Made by a program: the position numbers and the translations under genes. 64,000 nt of DNA, from NCBI GenBank assembly GCA_937926105.1, contig CALANS010000028.1, positions 241,097-305,096 on the forward strand, read 5' to 3'. Source of the stretch: an uncultured Actinomycetes bacterium. GTDB taxonomy: Bacteria > Actinomycetota > Actinomycetes > Mycobacteriales > Nakamurellaceae. Positions 44,633-56,000 of this stretch are shown here, in pieces. The notes under the pieces are model-generated. The model saw nothing but the letters and a program-made list of their open reading frames with translations. It did not search any database and was not told the DNA's origin. Within the stretch, counting starts at the first letter, position 1. Every line of letters starts with the position of its first letter.

Positions 44633-45529
44633 GTGACATTTCCCGCCGACCAGAGCAATTCGGGCGAATGGTCGGCGGGTACCGGCCGTGATCGCCCGGT
44701 CGGGCGGGCGGCCTGGAACCCGGCGTGGTGCCGGCCCCGACCATCGGCGGGCTGGCGTGTCGACTGGGTCCCGGTGACCGGCTCCACCAACGCCGATCTG
44801 GTCGCCGCGGTCGCCGCAGGGTCGCCGGACCGGAGCGTGCTGGTCGCGGACGTGCAGACCGCAGGCCGAGGGCGGCTCGGACGCCGCTGGCAGGCGCCGA
44901 CGGGTACCGCCCTGATGTTCTCGGTGCTGCTGCGACCCGGGTCGGTGCCGGTCTCCCGGTGGGGGTGGGTCGGGGCACTGCTCGGCCTGGCGGTGGTGGC
45001 GGCGCTGGATGAGCGGGTCCCGGGGGCGGGGTTGAAGTGGCCCAACGACGTGCTGCTCGGATCGCGAAAAGTGGCAGGCGTGCTGGCCGAGATGACCGGT
45101 GGCGCCCTGGTGGTGGGAGCCGGGATCAATGTGAGCCTCACCGAGCGAGACCTACCCCGCCCCGACGCCACCTCGCTGGTGCTGGCCGGAGCGGATCGGG
45201 ATGGCCTCCGGCGAGAGGTGCTGTTGGCGCAGGTGCTGGATGCGTTCGCGCCGCTGCTGGATCGCTGGCAACGGACCGCCGGCGACATCGAGCGGTCGGG
45301 TCTGCGTCAGCGTTACCTGGCGCGCTGCACCACGGTCGGCGCTCGGGTGGAGGTGCAACTACCCGATGGCACCAGGGTGGTGGGCGTGGCCACCGATGTC
45401 GCGGCGGACGGGTCGGTGGTGGTGGACGACGGGGTTGTGGTGCGCCGGTTCGCCGCGGGTGATGTGCAGCACCTGCGGGTCGGGCGGAGCACGGCCACCG
45501 AGGGACGGGCGCGCGGAGACGATGGGTAG
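44633..45529 (+). CDS. birA: Biotin-[acetyl-CoA-carboxylase] ligase
   Basis: A 298-residue biotin protein ligase that adenylates biotin and attaches it to the carrier domain of AccA (EAMKMENP at 17.6 kb). The biotin/ATP loop is GRGRLGRRWQAPTGTALMFSVLL near residue 80, and LKWPNDVLLGSRKVAGVLAEM near 138 holds the catalytic Lys. A C-terminal SH3-like domain is present (VEVQLPDGTRVVGVATDV). There is no N-terminal DNA-binding domain, so it is a class I ligase without repressor function. The GTG start at 44633 is preceded by GGTGGG. Divergent from the glycosyltransferase fusion. The YggS-like gene begins near its stop. Confidence 0.93.
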   Translation: MTFPADQSNSGEWSAGTGRDRPVGRAAWNPAWCRPRPSAGWRVDWVPVTGSTNADLVAAVAAGSPDRSVLVADVQTAGRGRLGRRWQAPTGTALMFSVLLRPGSVPVSRWGWVGALLGLAVVAALDERVPGAGLKWPNDVLLGSRKVAGVLAEMTGGALVVGAGINVSLTERDLPRPDATSLVLAGADRDGLRREVLLAQVLDAFAPLLDRWQRTAGDIERSGLRQRYLARCTTVGARVEVQLPDGTRVVGVATDVAADGSVVVDDGVVVRRFAAGDVQHLRVGRSTATEGRARGDDG

Positions 45530-45539
45530 CCTGCCAGCC

Positions 45540-46286
45540 ATGGCGGATGGTGGGCGGCCCGAACCGAGTGACGACGATCCGCTGGTCGCGCGCCTGGCAC
45601 AGGTTCGCCGTCAGGTGGATCTCGCGGCCAGCGCCGCGGGCCGGCCAGCGGGGTCGGTGCAGATCCTGCTGGCGACCAAGACGGTGCCCGCGGAGCGGAT
45701 CGTCCGGGCGCTGCAGGCCGGGGCACATCTGATCGGCGAGAACCGGGTGCAGGAGGTGCTGGCGAAGTTCGACGCGCTGTCGGGGCAGAGCTACACCAGT
45801 CACTTCATCGGCCATCTGCAGCGCAACAAGGTGGCCGCACTCGTGGGCAGGGTTGATTGCATCCAGACCCTCGACTCGGTCGATCTGGCCCAACGGCTGC
45901 AGCACCGCCTGGAATTGGCGGATGCCGAGATGAGCGTCATGGTGCAGGTGAACGTGTCGGGCGAGGCCAGCAAGTCCGGCGTGCCGCCGGAGGCCGCCGG
46001 TGACCTCGTGGCGGCGCTGGCCACGCTGCCCCGCCTGCGGCTGTGCGGTTACATGACGATCGGGCTGAACTCACCCGACCTGTCGGCGGTACGGGCGGGC
46101 TACGCCCGGTTGCGTGAGGTGCGCGATGGATTGGCCGGAGACGGTCTGCCGGGTGCGGACGATGCCACGGACCTGTCCATGGGGATGAGCGGCGACTTTC
46201 CCGCGGCGATCGCGGAGGGGGCGACCATCGTGCGGGTCGGGTCGGCCGTGTTCGGGGACCGGGCGGCGGTGCGGCCCGCGGGGTGA
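45540..46286 (+). CDS. YggS-family PLP-binding homeostasis protein
   Basis: A 248-residue PLP-binding protein of the YggS/PROSC group, which keeps free pyridoxal phosphate in balance and has no known catalytic reaction. The PLP lysine is in QILLATKTVPAERI near residue 42. HLIGENRVQEVLAKF, FIGHLQRNK and YMTIGLNSP follow, and the phosphate loop is LSMGMSGDFPAAIAEGATIVRVGSAVFG near the end. Two in-frame ATG codons are available: 45522, overlapping the birA end, and 45540. The latter starts MADGGRPEPS. The family often lies near cell-division genes; here it follows birA. Confidence 0.92.
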   Translation: MADGGRPEPSDDDPLVARLAQVRRQVDLAASAAGRPAGSVQILLATKTVPAERIVRALQAGAHLIGENRVQEVLAKFDALSGQSYTSHFIGHLQRNKVAALVGRVDCIQTLDSVDLAQRLQHRLELADAEMSVMVQVNVSGEASKSGVPPEAAGDLVAALATLPRLRLCGYMTIGLNSPDLSAVRAGYARLREVRDGLAGDGLPGADDATDLSMGMSGDFPAAIAEGATIVRVGSAVFGDRAAVRPAG

Positions 46287-46432
46287 GGGCCACGCGGCGC
46301 GACCTTTATCACCGCCCTGCCCGTCATCGCTATCGGGACTGGAGGTGGCACGTCACCGCCGCATGGCCTTCCTCGTCGTCCTCCGTGGGCTCGACCCCCT
46401 GTTCCAGATCGTGAGATCGCTGTCCCGCCATG

Positions 46433-46461
46433 TTGACACGCGATCATCGCCGACCTACAGT
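46433..46461 (+). promoter_or_regulatory. Sigma-A type promoter of the ilvB leader
   Basis: A consensus -35 TTGACA (46433-46438) and a -10 TACAGT (46456-46461) are separated by exactly 17 bp. Predicted transcription start is near 46468, the first base of the leader peptide GTG, so the leader would be leaderless. Confidence 0.8.
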
Positions 46462-46467
46462 GACCGT

Positions 46468-46497
46468 GTGCGTAGCGACCTGCTCGTAATCACCTAG
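46468..46497 (+). CDS. ilvB attenuator leader peptide
   Basis: A nine-codon open frame, GTG to TAG, encoding VRSDLLVIT. Leu-Leu-Val-Ile in a row matches the three products of the pathway it precedes (ilvBNC). It lies about 7 bp from the -10 element, so it probably starts at or near the 5' end of the transcript. Short leader peptides rich in branched-chain residues before ilvB are known in corynebacteria and other actinobacteria. When charged Leu, Val or Ile tRNA is scarce, ribosome stalling on these codons would favour the antiterminator and permit expression of ilvB. It overlaps a following hairpin (46499-46528). Confidence 0.82.
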   Translation: MRSDLLVIT

Positions 46498-46530
46498 CGC
46501 GTCATCGCCGGACAACGGCGGCGACGCGCA

Positions 46531-46568
46531 ACCCCTTGGGCACCGGCTCCGGTGACGAGGGGTTTTTT
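46531..46568 (+). terminator. ilvB leader attenuator terminator
   Basis: A two-part stem, ACCCCT (46531-46536) with AGGGGT (46558-46563) around an inner CACCGG/CCGGTG hairpin, followed by six T residues. It lies between the leader peptide and the ilvB ATG. An upstream GC-rich stem from 46499 to 46529 (CGTC/GACG with CGCCG/CGGCG) could form the competing structure. Confidence 0.85.
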
Positions 46569-46641
46569 GTTGCCCGGGAGCCCGGCACGCACCGTGCCCA
46601 TCCAACCGGATGGACACGAACCAGACGGATTGAGAAGCGGC

Positions 46642-48492
46642 ATGCACTCCACTGGAACATCAGCGGCGACAACGGCACTGCCGGCGCCGGCCGGGCGCGC
46701 CCCGGTGATCCCACCTGCGGCGGCCCGGACGGTCGAATCACCGGGACCGGCCGAGCATCTCAGCGGCGCCGAGGCCGTCGTGCGCACCCTGGAGGAACTC
46801 GGCACCGACGTGGTGTTCGGCATCCCGGGCGGCGCGGTGCTGCCGCTGTACGACCCGCTGCTGGACTCCACCCGGGTTCGTCACATCCTGGTGCGCCACG
46901 AGCAGGGGGGAGGCCATGCGGCGACCGGTTACGCCCAGGCCACCGGGAAGGTCGGGGTGTGCATCGCCACCTCGGGTCCGGGTGCCACGAACCTGGTGAC
47001 GCCCATCGCGGACGCGCACATGGACTCGGTGCCGCTGGTGGCCATTACCGGCCAGGTCGGACGCTCGCTGCTGGGCACCGACGGGTTCCAGGAGGCCGAC
47101 ATCTGCGGCATCACGATGCCGGTGACCAAGCACAACTTCCTCGTCACCGACCCGGCCGAGATCCCCTCCACGATCGCCGCCGCGTTCCATCTGGCCAGCA
47201 CGGGACGGCCGGGGCCGGTGCTGGTCGACATCCCCAAGGACGTGTTGCAGGCCGACATCGAGTGGCGCTGGCCGGTGGAGGTCGCGCTGCCCGGCTACCG
47301 CCCCACGTCTCGACCGCATGCGGGCCAAATTGCCGCTGCCGCAACCGTGATCGCCTCCGCGAGGCGTCCGGTGCTCTATGTCGGCGGGGGAGTGATCAAG
47401 TCCGGGGCGAGCGCCGAGTTGCGTCAGCTGGCGGAGATGACGGGCATCCCAGTGGTCACCACGCTGATGGGGCGCGGCGCGTTCCCGGATTCACACATCC
47501 AACATCTGGGAATGCCCGGCATGCACGGCACTGTGGCGGCCGTCGCGGCCATGCAGCGAGCCGACGTGATTGTCGCGCTGGGGGCCCGGTTCGACGATCG
47601 CGTCACCGGCCAGCTGTCCACCTTCGCGCCCGGCGCCACCGTGATCCACGCCGACATTGATCCGGCGGAAATCTCCAAGAACCGCACCGCCGATGTGCCG
47701 ATCGTCGGCGATGCGCGTGACGTGATCGCCGAGTTGATCGCCGCCGTGGCCGCCGAGCAGACCGGCGGCGCGGTGGCCGATCTGACGGCCTGGTGGGCCG
47801 AGCTGGACGAGCTCCGCGAGACCTTCCCGCTCGGATACGACTGGCCCGCGGACGGCACCCTGGCGCCGCAATACGTGATCTCCCGCATCGGCCAGATCGC
47901 CGGCCCGGATGCGGTGTATGTCGCCGGAGTGGGGCAACACCAGATGTGGGCGGCCCAGTTCGTCGGCTACGAAAAGCCGCGTAGCTGGATCAATTCCGGT
48001 GGCCTGGGCACCATGGGATTCGCCGTTCCGGCCGCCATGGGAGCCAAGGTGGGCCGGCCGGATACCTGCGTGTGGGCCATCGACGGTGACGGATGCTTCC
48101 AGATGACCAACCAGGAGTTGGCGACATGCGCCATCGAGGGCATCCCGATCAAGGTGGCCGTGATCAACAACGGCAATCTGGGCATGGTCCGGCAATGGCA
48201 GACGCTGTTCTATGGCGAGCGCTACTCCTCGACCGACTTGGGCACCCACAAGTTCCATATCCCGGACTTCGTGTTGCTCGCACAGGCGATGGGCTGCGAG
48301 GGGCTGCGCTGCGAATCCCGGGAGGACGTGGACGCGACCATCGAGGCCGCCATGGCCATCAACGACCGGCCCGTGGTGGTGGACTTCATGGTGGGCAAGG
48401 ACGCCCAGGTGTGGCCGATGGTCGCGGCCGGCACCGGCAACGACCAGATCATGGCGGCCCGCGACATCCGGCCGCTATTCGATGAAGAGTGA
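46642..48492 (+). CDS. ilvB: Acetolactate synthase large subunit
   Basis: A 616-residue thiamine-diphosphate enzyme for the first common step of branched-chain amino acid synthesis. [17 protein letters not shown] near residue 53, [35 protein letters not shown] near 80-115 and the C-terminal TPP motif [16 protein letters not shown], with [12 protein letters not shown], are complete. The GTG/ATG chosen, 46642, follows an attenuator. The last residues PLFDEE and the stop codon lie inside the first unit of a 64-bp tandem repeat. The regulatory subunit gene ilvN follows after 237 bp, unlike the usual tight spacing, because of that repeat. The complex acts in the cytoplasm. Confidence 0.97.
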   Translation: MHSTGTSAATTALPAPAGRAPVIPPAAARTVESPGPAEHLSGAEAVVRTLEELGTDVVFGIPGGAVLPLYDPLLDSTRVRHILVRHEQGGGHAATGYAQATGKVGVCIATSGPGATNLVTPIADAHMDSVPLVAITGQVGRSLLGTDGFQEADICGITMPVTKHNFLVTDPAEIPSTIAAAFHLASTGRPGPVLVDIPKDVLQADIEWRWPVEVALPGYRPTSRPHAGQIAAAATVIASARRPVLYVGGGVIKSGASAELRQLAEMTGIPVVTTLMGRGAFPDSHIQHLGMPGMHGTVAAVAAMQRADVIVALGARFDDRVTGQLSTFAPGATVIHADIDPAEISKNRTADVPIVGDARDVIAELIAAVAAEQTGGAVADLTAWWAELDELRETFPLGYDWPADGTLAPQYVISRIGQIAGPDAVYVAGVGQHQMWAAQFVGYEKPRSWINSGGLGTMGFAVPAAMGAKVGRPDTCVWAIDGDGCFQMTNQELATCAIEGIPIKVAVINNGNLGMVRQWQTLFYGERYSSTDLGTHKFHIPDFVLLAQAMGCEGLRCESREDVDATIEAAMAINDRPVVVDFMVGKDAQVWPMVAAGTGNDQIMAARDIRPLFDEE

Positions 48493-48621
48493 GCGAGCGA
48501 GCGCAGCGAGTGAGGGAACTCGGAATCGAATCTATGAGCACCGTGATGAAGAGTGAGTGAGCGAGCGCAGCGAGTAAGGGGACTCGGAACCGAATCTACG
48601 GACACTGTGATGAAGAGTGAT
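48481..48621. repeat. 64-bp tandem repeat at the ilvB 3' end (2.2 copies)
   Basis: Units begin at 48481, 48545 and 48609, each 64 bp apart; the third is a 13-bp stub. Each starts GATGAAGAGTGA, which in the first unit encodes the last residues of IlvB (Asp-Glu-Glu-stop). The core is a near-palindromic GAGCGAGCGCAGCGAG. Copies differ at about 10 positions. As the unit includes the stop codon, the duplications must have formed without changing the protein. Confidence 0.93.
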
Positions 48622-48624
48622 GCC

Positions 48625-48700
48625 CGGATGTTCGCGGATTTCGCGCGCGGTTTTCGACCGTTCGAGCCCCACAACCGTGTTTGAGATCCGCGAACATCCG
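48625..48700. repeat. 15-bp perfect inverted repeat between ilvB and ilvN
   Basis: CGGATGTTCGCGGAT at 48625-48639 is mirrored by ATCCGCGAACATCCG at 48686-48700, with a 46-bp loop. It sits 29 bp upstream of the ilvN start. It could form a hairpin in the transcript or a pair of protein sites; no T-run follows, so it is not an obvious terminator. Confidence 0.85.
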
Positions 48701-48729
48701 ATGACGAAGCGACAGGAGAACCAACAATC

Positions 48730-50357
<1,628 letters not shown>

Positions 50358-50381
50358 ATCACTGACCGGCGGGAGACGTCG

Positions 50382-50420
50382 CGGCCCGGTCCCTGCAGAG
50401 ATCCTGCGGGGACCGGGCCG
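50382..50420 (+). terminator. Hairpin downstream of ilvC
   Basis: CGGCCCGGTCCC and CTGCAG on the left (50382-50398) pair with CTGC and GGGACCGGGCCG on the right (50404-50420) around a short loop, with one bulge. There is no clear T-tract. It probably stops or stabilises the ilvBNC transcript, between convergent genes. Confidence 0.65.
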
Positions 50421-50458
50421 ATGTCGTAGCGGTGACGGTGTGTTCCGGCGTGCCGAAC

Positions 50459-50956
50459 CTAGAAGGTCTTGCCACCCCTGGACTGGATCCACGCCTTGGA
50501 CTGCTGGTTAAGCAGGAACACGATGATCAGGATGGGAATGATCAGTCCGATCAGATTGCCGCCGGCGAAGTGGACGATCATCCCGATCACGCTGATCGCG
50601 ATCGAGAGGCCGGAGATGATCACCAGGATCCGGCCGTCCTTGCCGCTGAGCGCCTGAACGCCGCCCCAGATCAGCGCCGCCGACACCGCCAGCGCCAGGA
50701 TGATGTAGATCGAGTAGGCGCCGCCCAGCAGGGACAGCAGGCTGAAGGCGAGCAGGCCGAAGAGGATGCCCAGGCCCCCGCTGATGAAGGCGAGCACGGC
50801 GGCGGCCGTCACCATGCCGGGGCGGGCCGCATTCGCCGGCGCACCCGAGTACGCGGGGTAGGGCTGCTGGCCGTATGGGCCCGGCTGGCCGTACGGGCCC
50901 GATGGCTGCTGCGAGTACGGACCGGGCGGTGGTCCGGGCGGCGGTGGTGTGGTCAT
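50459..50956 (-). CDS. Small Pro/Gly/Tyr-rich membrane protein
   Basis: A 165-residue protein. Residues 1-45 are rich in Pro, Gly, Gln and Tyr (PPPPGPPPGPYSQQPSGPYG), a cytoplasmic low-complexity tail seen in many actinobacterial DUF4190/DUF4870-like proteins. Four hydrophobic segments follow at about residues 48-68, 72-95, 108-125 and 128-150, ending with a short basic tail (SKAWIQSRGGKTF). The ATG at 50956 is chosen because AGGGAGG lies 6 bp upstream. It is convergent with ilvC and divergent from serA. No function is known; it breaks the run of amino acid genes. Confidence 0.78.
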   Translation of the reverse strand: MTTPPPPGPPPGPYSQQPSGPYGQPGPYGQQPYPAYSGAPANAARPGMVTAAAVLAFISGGLGILFGLLAFSLLSLLGGAYSIYIILALAVSAALIWGGVQALSGKDGRILVIISGLSIAISVIGMIVHFAGGNLIGLIIPILIIVFLLNQQSKAWIQSRGGKTF

Positions 50957-51070
50957 GGGTCCTCCCTGGGTCCGGATAGTCAAACGGCACATCACGCACG
51001 AGCGTCGTGATCAGACATCTTGGCACCTTTGACGCCGATGGCACACTCGCCGCGCGCGGTAGCGTGCCTC

Positions 51071-52681
51071 ATGATCACCCAATCCCACGCTCCCCGACCG
51101 ATCGTCGTCATTGCCGAGCCACTGGCCCCGGCTGCCGAACAGGCACTGGGCGACGCGGTGACGGTGCGGCATGTTGATGGCACCGATCGCCCCGCCTTGC
51201 TGGACGGGCTGCGCGATGCAGCCGCCGTCATCGTCCGCTCGGCCACCCGCATCGACGCCGAGGCCATTGCCGCGGCACCCAGGCTCACCGTCATCGCGCG
51301 GGCCGGGGTCGGCCTGGACAATGTCGACATCCCGGCGGCCACGGCCCGGGGAGTGCTGGTGGTCAACGCCCCGCAGTCCAACGTCACCTCGGCCGCGGAG
51401 CACGCCGTGGCGCTGCTGCTTTCCGTGGCCAGGCGGATCCCTGCGGCCGACGCGTCGCTGCGGACCGGCCATTGGCGTCGCTCGACGTTCACCGGGGTCG
51501 AGCTGGCCGGCAAGACGGTTGGCGTGGTGGGTCTGGGCCGGGTCGGGCAACTATTCGCCGCGCGATTGGCCGCGTTCGACACCTCCGTCATCGCCTACGA
51601 CCCGTACCTGCCTCCGGCCCGCGCCGCCTCCCTCGGCGTGCGCATGGTCGACCTACCGGAGCTGCTGCGGATCTCGGACGTCATCTCCATTCACCTGCCG
51701 CGGACCTCGGAGACCGTCGGGCTGATCGGCGTCGACGAGCTGGCCACCGTGAAGCCGGGTGTGCTGATCGTCAACGCCGCCCGGGGCGGGTTGATCGAGG
51801 AGCAAGCGCTGGCCGATGCGATCCGAGCCGGGCAGGTCGGCGGCGCCGGCATCGACGTATTCGTCGACGAACCGCCAGCGGCCGGACATCCATTGATAGG
51901 GCTCGACAACGTCGTCGTGACACCGCATCTGGGGGCGTCGACCCGCGAGGCCCAGGACAAGGCTGGCCTGTCCGTGGCCGGCTCGGTGCTGCGGGCATTG
52001 CGTGGAGAATTCGTGCCGGATGCCGTCAACGTCGGGGCGCCCGGTCCGGTGGACGAACAGGTGCAGCCCTGGATAGCGCTGGCCAGCCGTCTTGGGACGA
52101 TCCTGACGGCGGTGGCGGGCTCCGCCCCGAGTGAGGTGACGGTGATCGCGCGGGGCGACCTGGCGCGAGCGGACACCTCCGTCCTGCGGGTCGCCGCCGT
52201 GCGTGGGGTGATCGATCCGCTGGTCGAGGAGCCGGTCAGCTTCGTCAACGCCGCCGCGTTGGCCGCCGAGCGGGGGATAGCGGTGACGGGGTCCACGACC
52301 GCGGAGATCGGCGACTACCGGTCGGTCCTGCAGGTGCGGGCCGCGATGTCGAGCGGGGAGTCGGTCAGCGTGTCCGGCACCCTGACCGGCGAGCGCCAGG
52401 TGCCCAAGCTGGTGGAGGTGAATGGCCGGCATCTCGACCTCCGAGCCGCCGGCACCCTGCTGATCGCCAGCTATCCGGATCGGCCCGGAGTACTGGGGAC
52501 CGTCGGCACGCTGCTCGGTGCAGCGGGCATCAACATCCTGGCCGGGCAGGTCTCCCAGGAGCTCGCCGGCGGGGCGGCCGTGCTGGTGCTGCGGACCGAT
52601 ATCCTGCCCGGTCCCGAGCTGGTGGACGGCATCGGCCGGGCGATCTCGGCGGTGACGATTCGGGCGGTAGCCGAGCAGTGA
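51071..52681 (+). CDS. serA: D-3-phosphoglycerate dehydrogenase
   Basis: A 536-residue type I PGDH that starts serine synthesis. Substrate residues are in VIVRSATRIDAEAI and VIARAGVGLDNVDIPAATARGVLVVNAP. The NAD motif is VGVVGLGRVGQLFAARL near residue 150. The catalytic Arg, Glu and His lie in NAARGGLIEEQAL, DVFVDEPP and VTPHLGASTREAQ. The C-terminal part (about 320-460) is the allosteric substrate-binding domain, and the last 75 residues form an ACT domain (LLIASYPDRPGVLGTVGTLLGAAGINI). The ATG at 51071 is the best start by alignment. It lies between ilvC and leuB, as in several actinobacteria. Confidence 0.96.
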   Translation: MITQSHAPRPIVVIAEPLAPAAEQALGDAVTVRHVDGTDRPALLDGLRDAAAVIVRSATRIDAEAIAAAPRLTVIARAGVGLDNVDIPAATARGVLVVNAPQSNVTSAAEHAVALLLSVARRIPAADASLRTGHWRRSTFTGVELAGKTVGVVGLGRVGQLFAARLAAFDTSVIAYDPYLPPARAASLGVRMVDLPELLRISDVISIHLPRTSETVGLIGVDELATVKPGVLIVNAARGGLIEEQALADAIRAGQVGGAGIDVFVDEPPAAGHPLIGLDNVVVTPHLGASTREAQDKAGLSVAGSVLRALRGEFVPDAVNVGAPGPVDEQVQPWIALASRLGTILTAVAGSAPSEVTVIARGDLARADTSVLRVAAVRGVIDPLVEEPVSFVNAAALAAERGIAVTGSTTAEIGDYRSVLQVRAAMSSGESVSVSGTLTGERQVPKLVEVNGRHLDLRAAGTLLIASYPDRPGVLGTVGTLLGAAGINILAGQVSQELAGGAAVLVLRTDILPGPELVDGIGRAISAVTIRAVAEQ

Positions 52682-53030
52682 CCGGGCCGTCGTCCGGCGA
52701 CCTACCGAGCGGGCTAGGCCGAATGGGCGATCTTCTTTGCCGGTGGCGCTTGAGGTATTCGGGACGACGAGCGGTGACGGTCCCTCCCCGCACGCTTCAG
52801 GCAGCCAAGTCCGGCCCGGTGTCGGCGTCAGTGTGACGAAACGGCCTGCCGACGGTCACGGTTCGTGTTGATGTGGGGCGGTTGTTGGCGTCAGCTGTGG
52901 CCGTTGTCGGCCGAGGGGATTAGCCTCACGCCTCACGGACATCGCCGGAAGCGGCTGCCTGAGCGGCGGCCGAGTCGGGGTTGGGCCACCCGCCCGCCCG
53001 GACACCGGCCCGCGACGAAGGGTAGGACGC
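52682..53030. other. Gene-free region between serA and the subtilase
   Basis: About 350 bp without a convincing coding frame. No terminator with T-tract was found after serA. A possible -10 TAGCCT lies near 52921, but no -35 at the right spacing could be identified. The promoter of the subtilase gene is expected here. Confidence 0.5.
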
Positions 53031-56000
53031 ATGGCACGACAGTCCAGGTTCTCCAGACGATTGCTGACCGCCTTGGCGGCGGCCTCGCTGCTGACCACGA
53101 TGGGCCTGACAGCACCGGCGGCGAGCGCGGATCCCGTCTCGTCCGATGGCGGTGCGACCCCGGCGAAGAGCGTGCCAACCGGGTCGCACGGGTCGTTGGC
53201 CGGAAAGATCGACCTCCGCAGGGCATATGACAACTCGCCGGCAGCGCACCGCGCCGCCGCCGAGAAGGCCGCCAAGCTGCACCTGAGGGGCGGCGGCACC
53301 CAGACGGTGTTCGTGCAACTGGCGCCCGCCGGCTCGAAGGACGGCGCCGCGGCGGTGTTCCACCGCACCTACAACAGGCAACTGGCGAGCAATCTCAAGA
53401 GCCTGCCGGGCAAGCCGACCGCAAAGCAGCGCAAGGCTGCCGTCGCCCAGGCGACCAGTGTGGCAACCGACGCCGCTTTGGCGCGCAAGACCGCCATCGA
53501 GTCCACTGCCAAGGCCGTGGCAACCCAAGCCAAGACGAAGGACCGGGCGGCGACCACGCTCTACTCCGTGACCAATGCGCTGCCCGGCGTGGCGCTGACC
53601 GCCGATCAGGCGACCCTGAAGGCGCTGGCCGCGCGATCGGACGTAGTCAAGATCTCCACCATCGTGCCCAAGCACCCGGACAACGCGCACACGGCACAGC
53701 TCACCCGGGTGCTGAATACCTGGCAGGACACCGGCCTGCTCGGCGACGGCATCACCGTGGGCATCATCGACACCGGGATCGACTACACGCACGCCGATTT
53801 CGGCGGGCCCGGTACCACCGAGGCCTATCAGCAGGCCCACGAGAACGCCTCGAGCAAGCTGTATGACTGGCGGACGGACCTTCCGGCGCGTGCCCAGGCG
53901 AAGATCGCCGGCGGCTGGGACTTCGTGGGCGACGACTACGACGCCAACCCGACCACCGACACCGGCGCGCCGAACCCGAACTACCAGCCGGTCCCGCACC
54001 CGGACGCCAACCCGTTGGACTGCAACGAGCACGGCACGCACGTGGCCGGAACGGTCGGCGGTTACGGCGAGAACGCGGATGGCTCGACCTTCTCCGGCGA
54101 CTACTCGGCCCTGACGGCCGACGACCTGAACCAGATGGAGATCGGTCCGGGCATGGCGCCGGGCGCCACGCTGTACTCGCTGAAGGTCTTCGGCTGTGAC
54201 GGCTCCACGGATGTGGTGATCGAGGCGCTGGATACCGCCCTGGACCCCAACGGTGACGGCAACTTCTCCGACAGCATGGACATCGTCAACCTGTCGCTGG
54301 GATCGGACTACGCCACCCCCGACGACCCGGAGAACGCCGTGGTCGACGCGCTGGCGCAGAACGGGGTGCTACCGGTCATCGCGATGGGCAACGGCGGCGA
54401 TCTGACGGACATCGGCGGATCGCCCGGCAACGCTGTCCGGGCATTGGCCGTGGCCAGCTCGGTGGACTCCTACCAGTTGCTGTCCGGCATCGACGTCACC
54501 GAGCCCGCCAGCGTCGAGGGCGTGGCACTCGGTCAGGTATCGGTGGCGTACGACTGGGCGGCCAACGGCGGTGACGGCGCCGGCGTGGTGCCGCTGCCGG
54601 CGAGCGGCGATGTCGTCGAACTCACCCAGGAGGACAACCTGGACGGCTGCGACCCGCTGAACGCCGCGGATGCCGCCGCGGTGGCCGGCAAGATCGCCTG
54701 GCTCACCTGGGATTCCGACGACGCCACCCGGCGCTGCGGATCGGCCGGGCGGTCGGCGAACGTCAAGGCAGCCGGTGCCATCGGCGCGATCTTCACCGGG
54801 GACGTCCCGGTGTTCACCGCCGGTATCACCGGGGACGCGGACATCCCGGTCTTCCAGCTCACCCTGACCGAGACCCAGCGGCTGCAGGCCGCTGCCGATG
54901 CGGGCACGCTGCACATCACCTTCACCAGCGACCTGCTGAACAACCAGCCGTCCGTCGACCCGAGCATCAACGACCTGGTCTCGTCGTTCTCCTCCCGCGG
55001 CACGCATGGCTCGATCGGCGTCGTCAAGCCCGACGTCACCGCCCCCGGCGACACCATTACCTCCGCGGGCATGGGCACCGGCGACGGCGTGCTGGTGATC
55101 TCCGGCACCTCGATGGCCACCCCGCACACCGCGGGCATCGCCGCGCTGGTGAAAGCCAAGCACCCGGACTGGACCACCGAGCAGCTCAAGGCCGCGATCA
55201 TGAACACCGCGAACCACGACCTGTACACCGGCGCGAGCCAGTCGGGTGACATCTACGGTCCGGCGCGGGTCGGGTCCGGTCGGGTGGACGCGCTGGACGC
55301 CGTGAGCACCTCGGTGCTGGCCTACAGCTCGGACGTGACCGGCGGTGTGAGCGCGTCGTTCGGCGTGGTGCAGGCCCCGGCCGGTCAGACCGTCACGGTG
55401 GACCGGCATGTCACGGTCCGGAACACCGGCGACAGCGCGGTGGACCTGAACCTGGCGTACTCGCCGGCCATCGAGCAGCCGGGCGTGTCGTATTCGCTGA
55501 GCACTCCGGCCGTGCACCTGGAGGCAGGTGCCCAGCAGGACGTGACGATCACCCTGACGGCGGTCGCCGACGACTTGCGGCACACCATCGATCCCACGAT
55601 GGTGGCCGAACAGTCCGGTGTGCCTCGGCAGTTCGTGTCGGATGCGTCCGGTTGGCTGACGGTGTCGCAACCCGACACCGATGAGCTTCGGGTGCCGGTG
55701 TACGGCGCCGTGAAGCCGGTCTCGTCGGTGTCGGCCGAGCCCGGCCAGGTGGACGGTCAGACCGCGGTATCGCTGTCCGGCACCGGGTTCGACCAGGGCG
55801 ACCCCACCGACCCGAGCTCGTGGGCGTCGCTGGTCTCGGTGATGCAGTTCGGTGCCGAGAGCCCGCAGCTGCCCGACTGCGAGGGCGGTGACGTCGTCGG
55901 GTGCACGGTGAACCAGACCGCGAAGGCCGGCGACATCCAGTACGTCGGTGCGGGAATCTCGCCGGATGGCAGCGGGTCGCTGGCCAACGGCTGGTTGTGG

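Noticed and set aside
44503..45288. Upstream extension of the glycosyltransferase fusion frame
   Set aside because: The extra residues are low-complexity, lie opposite birA and have no similarity; ATG 44502 has a Shine-Dalgarno site.
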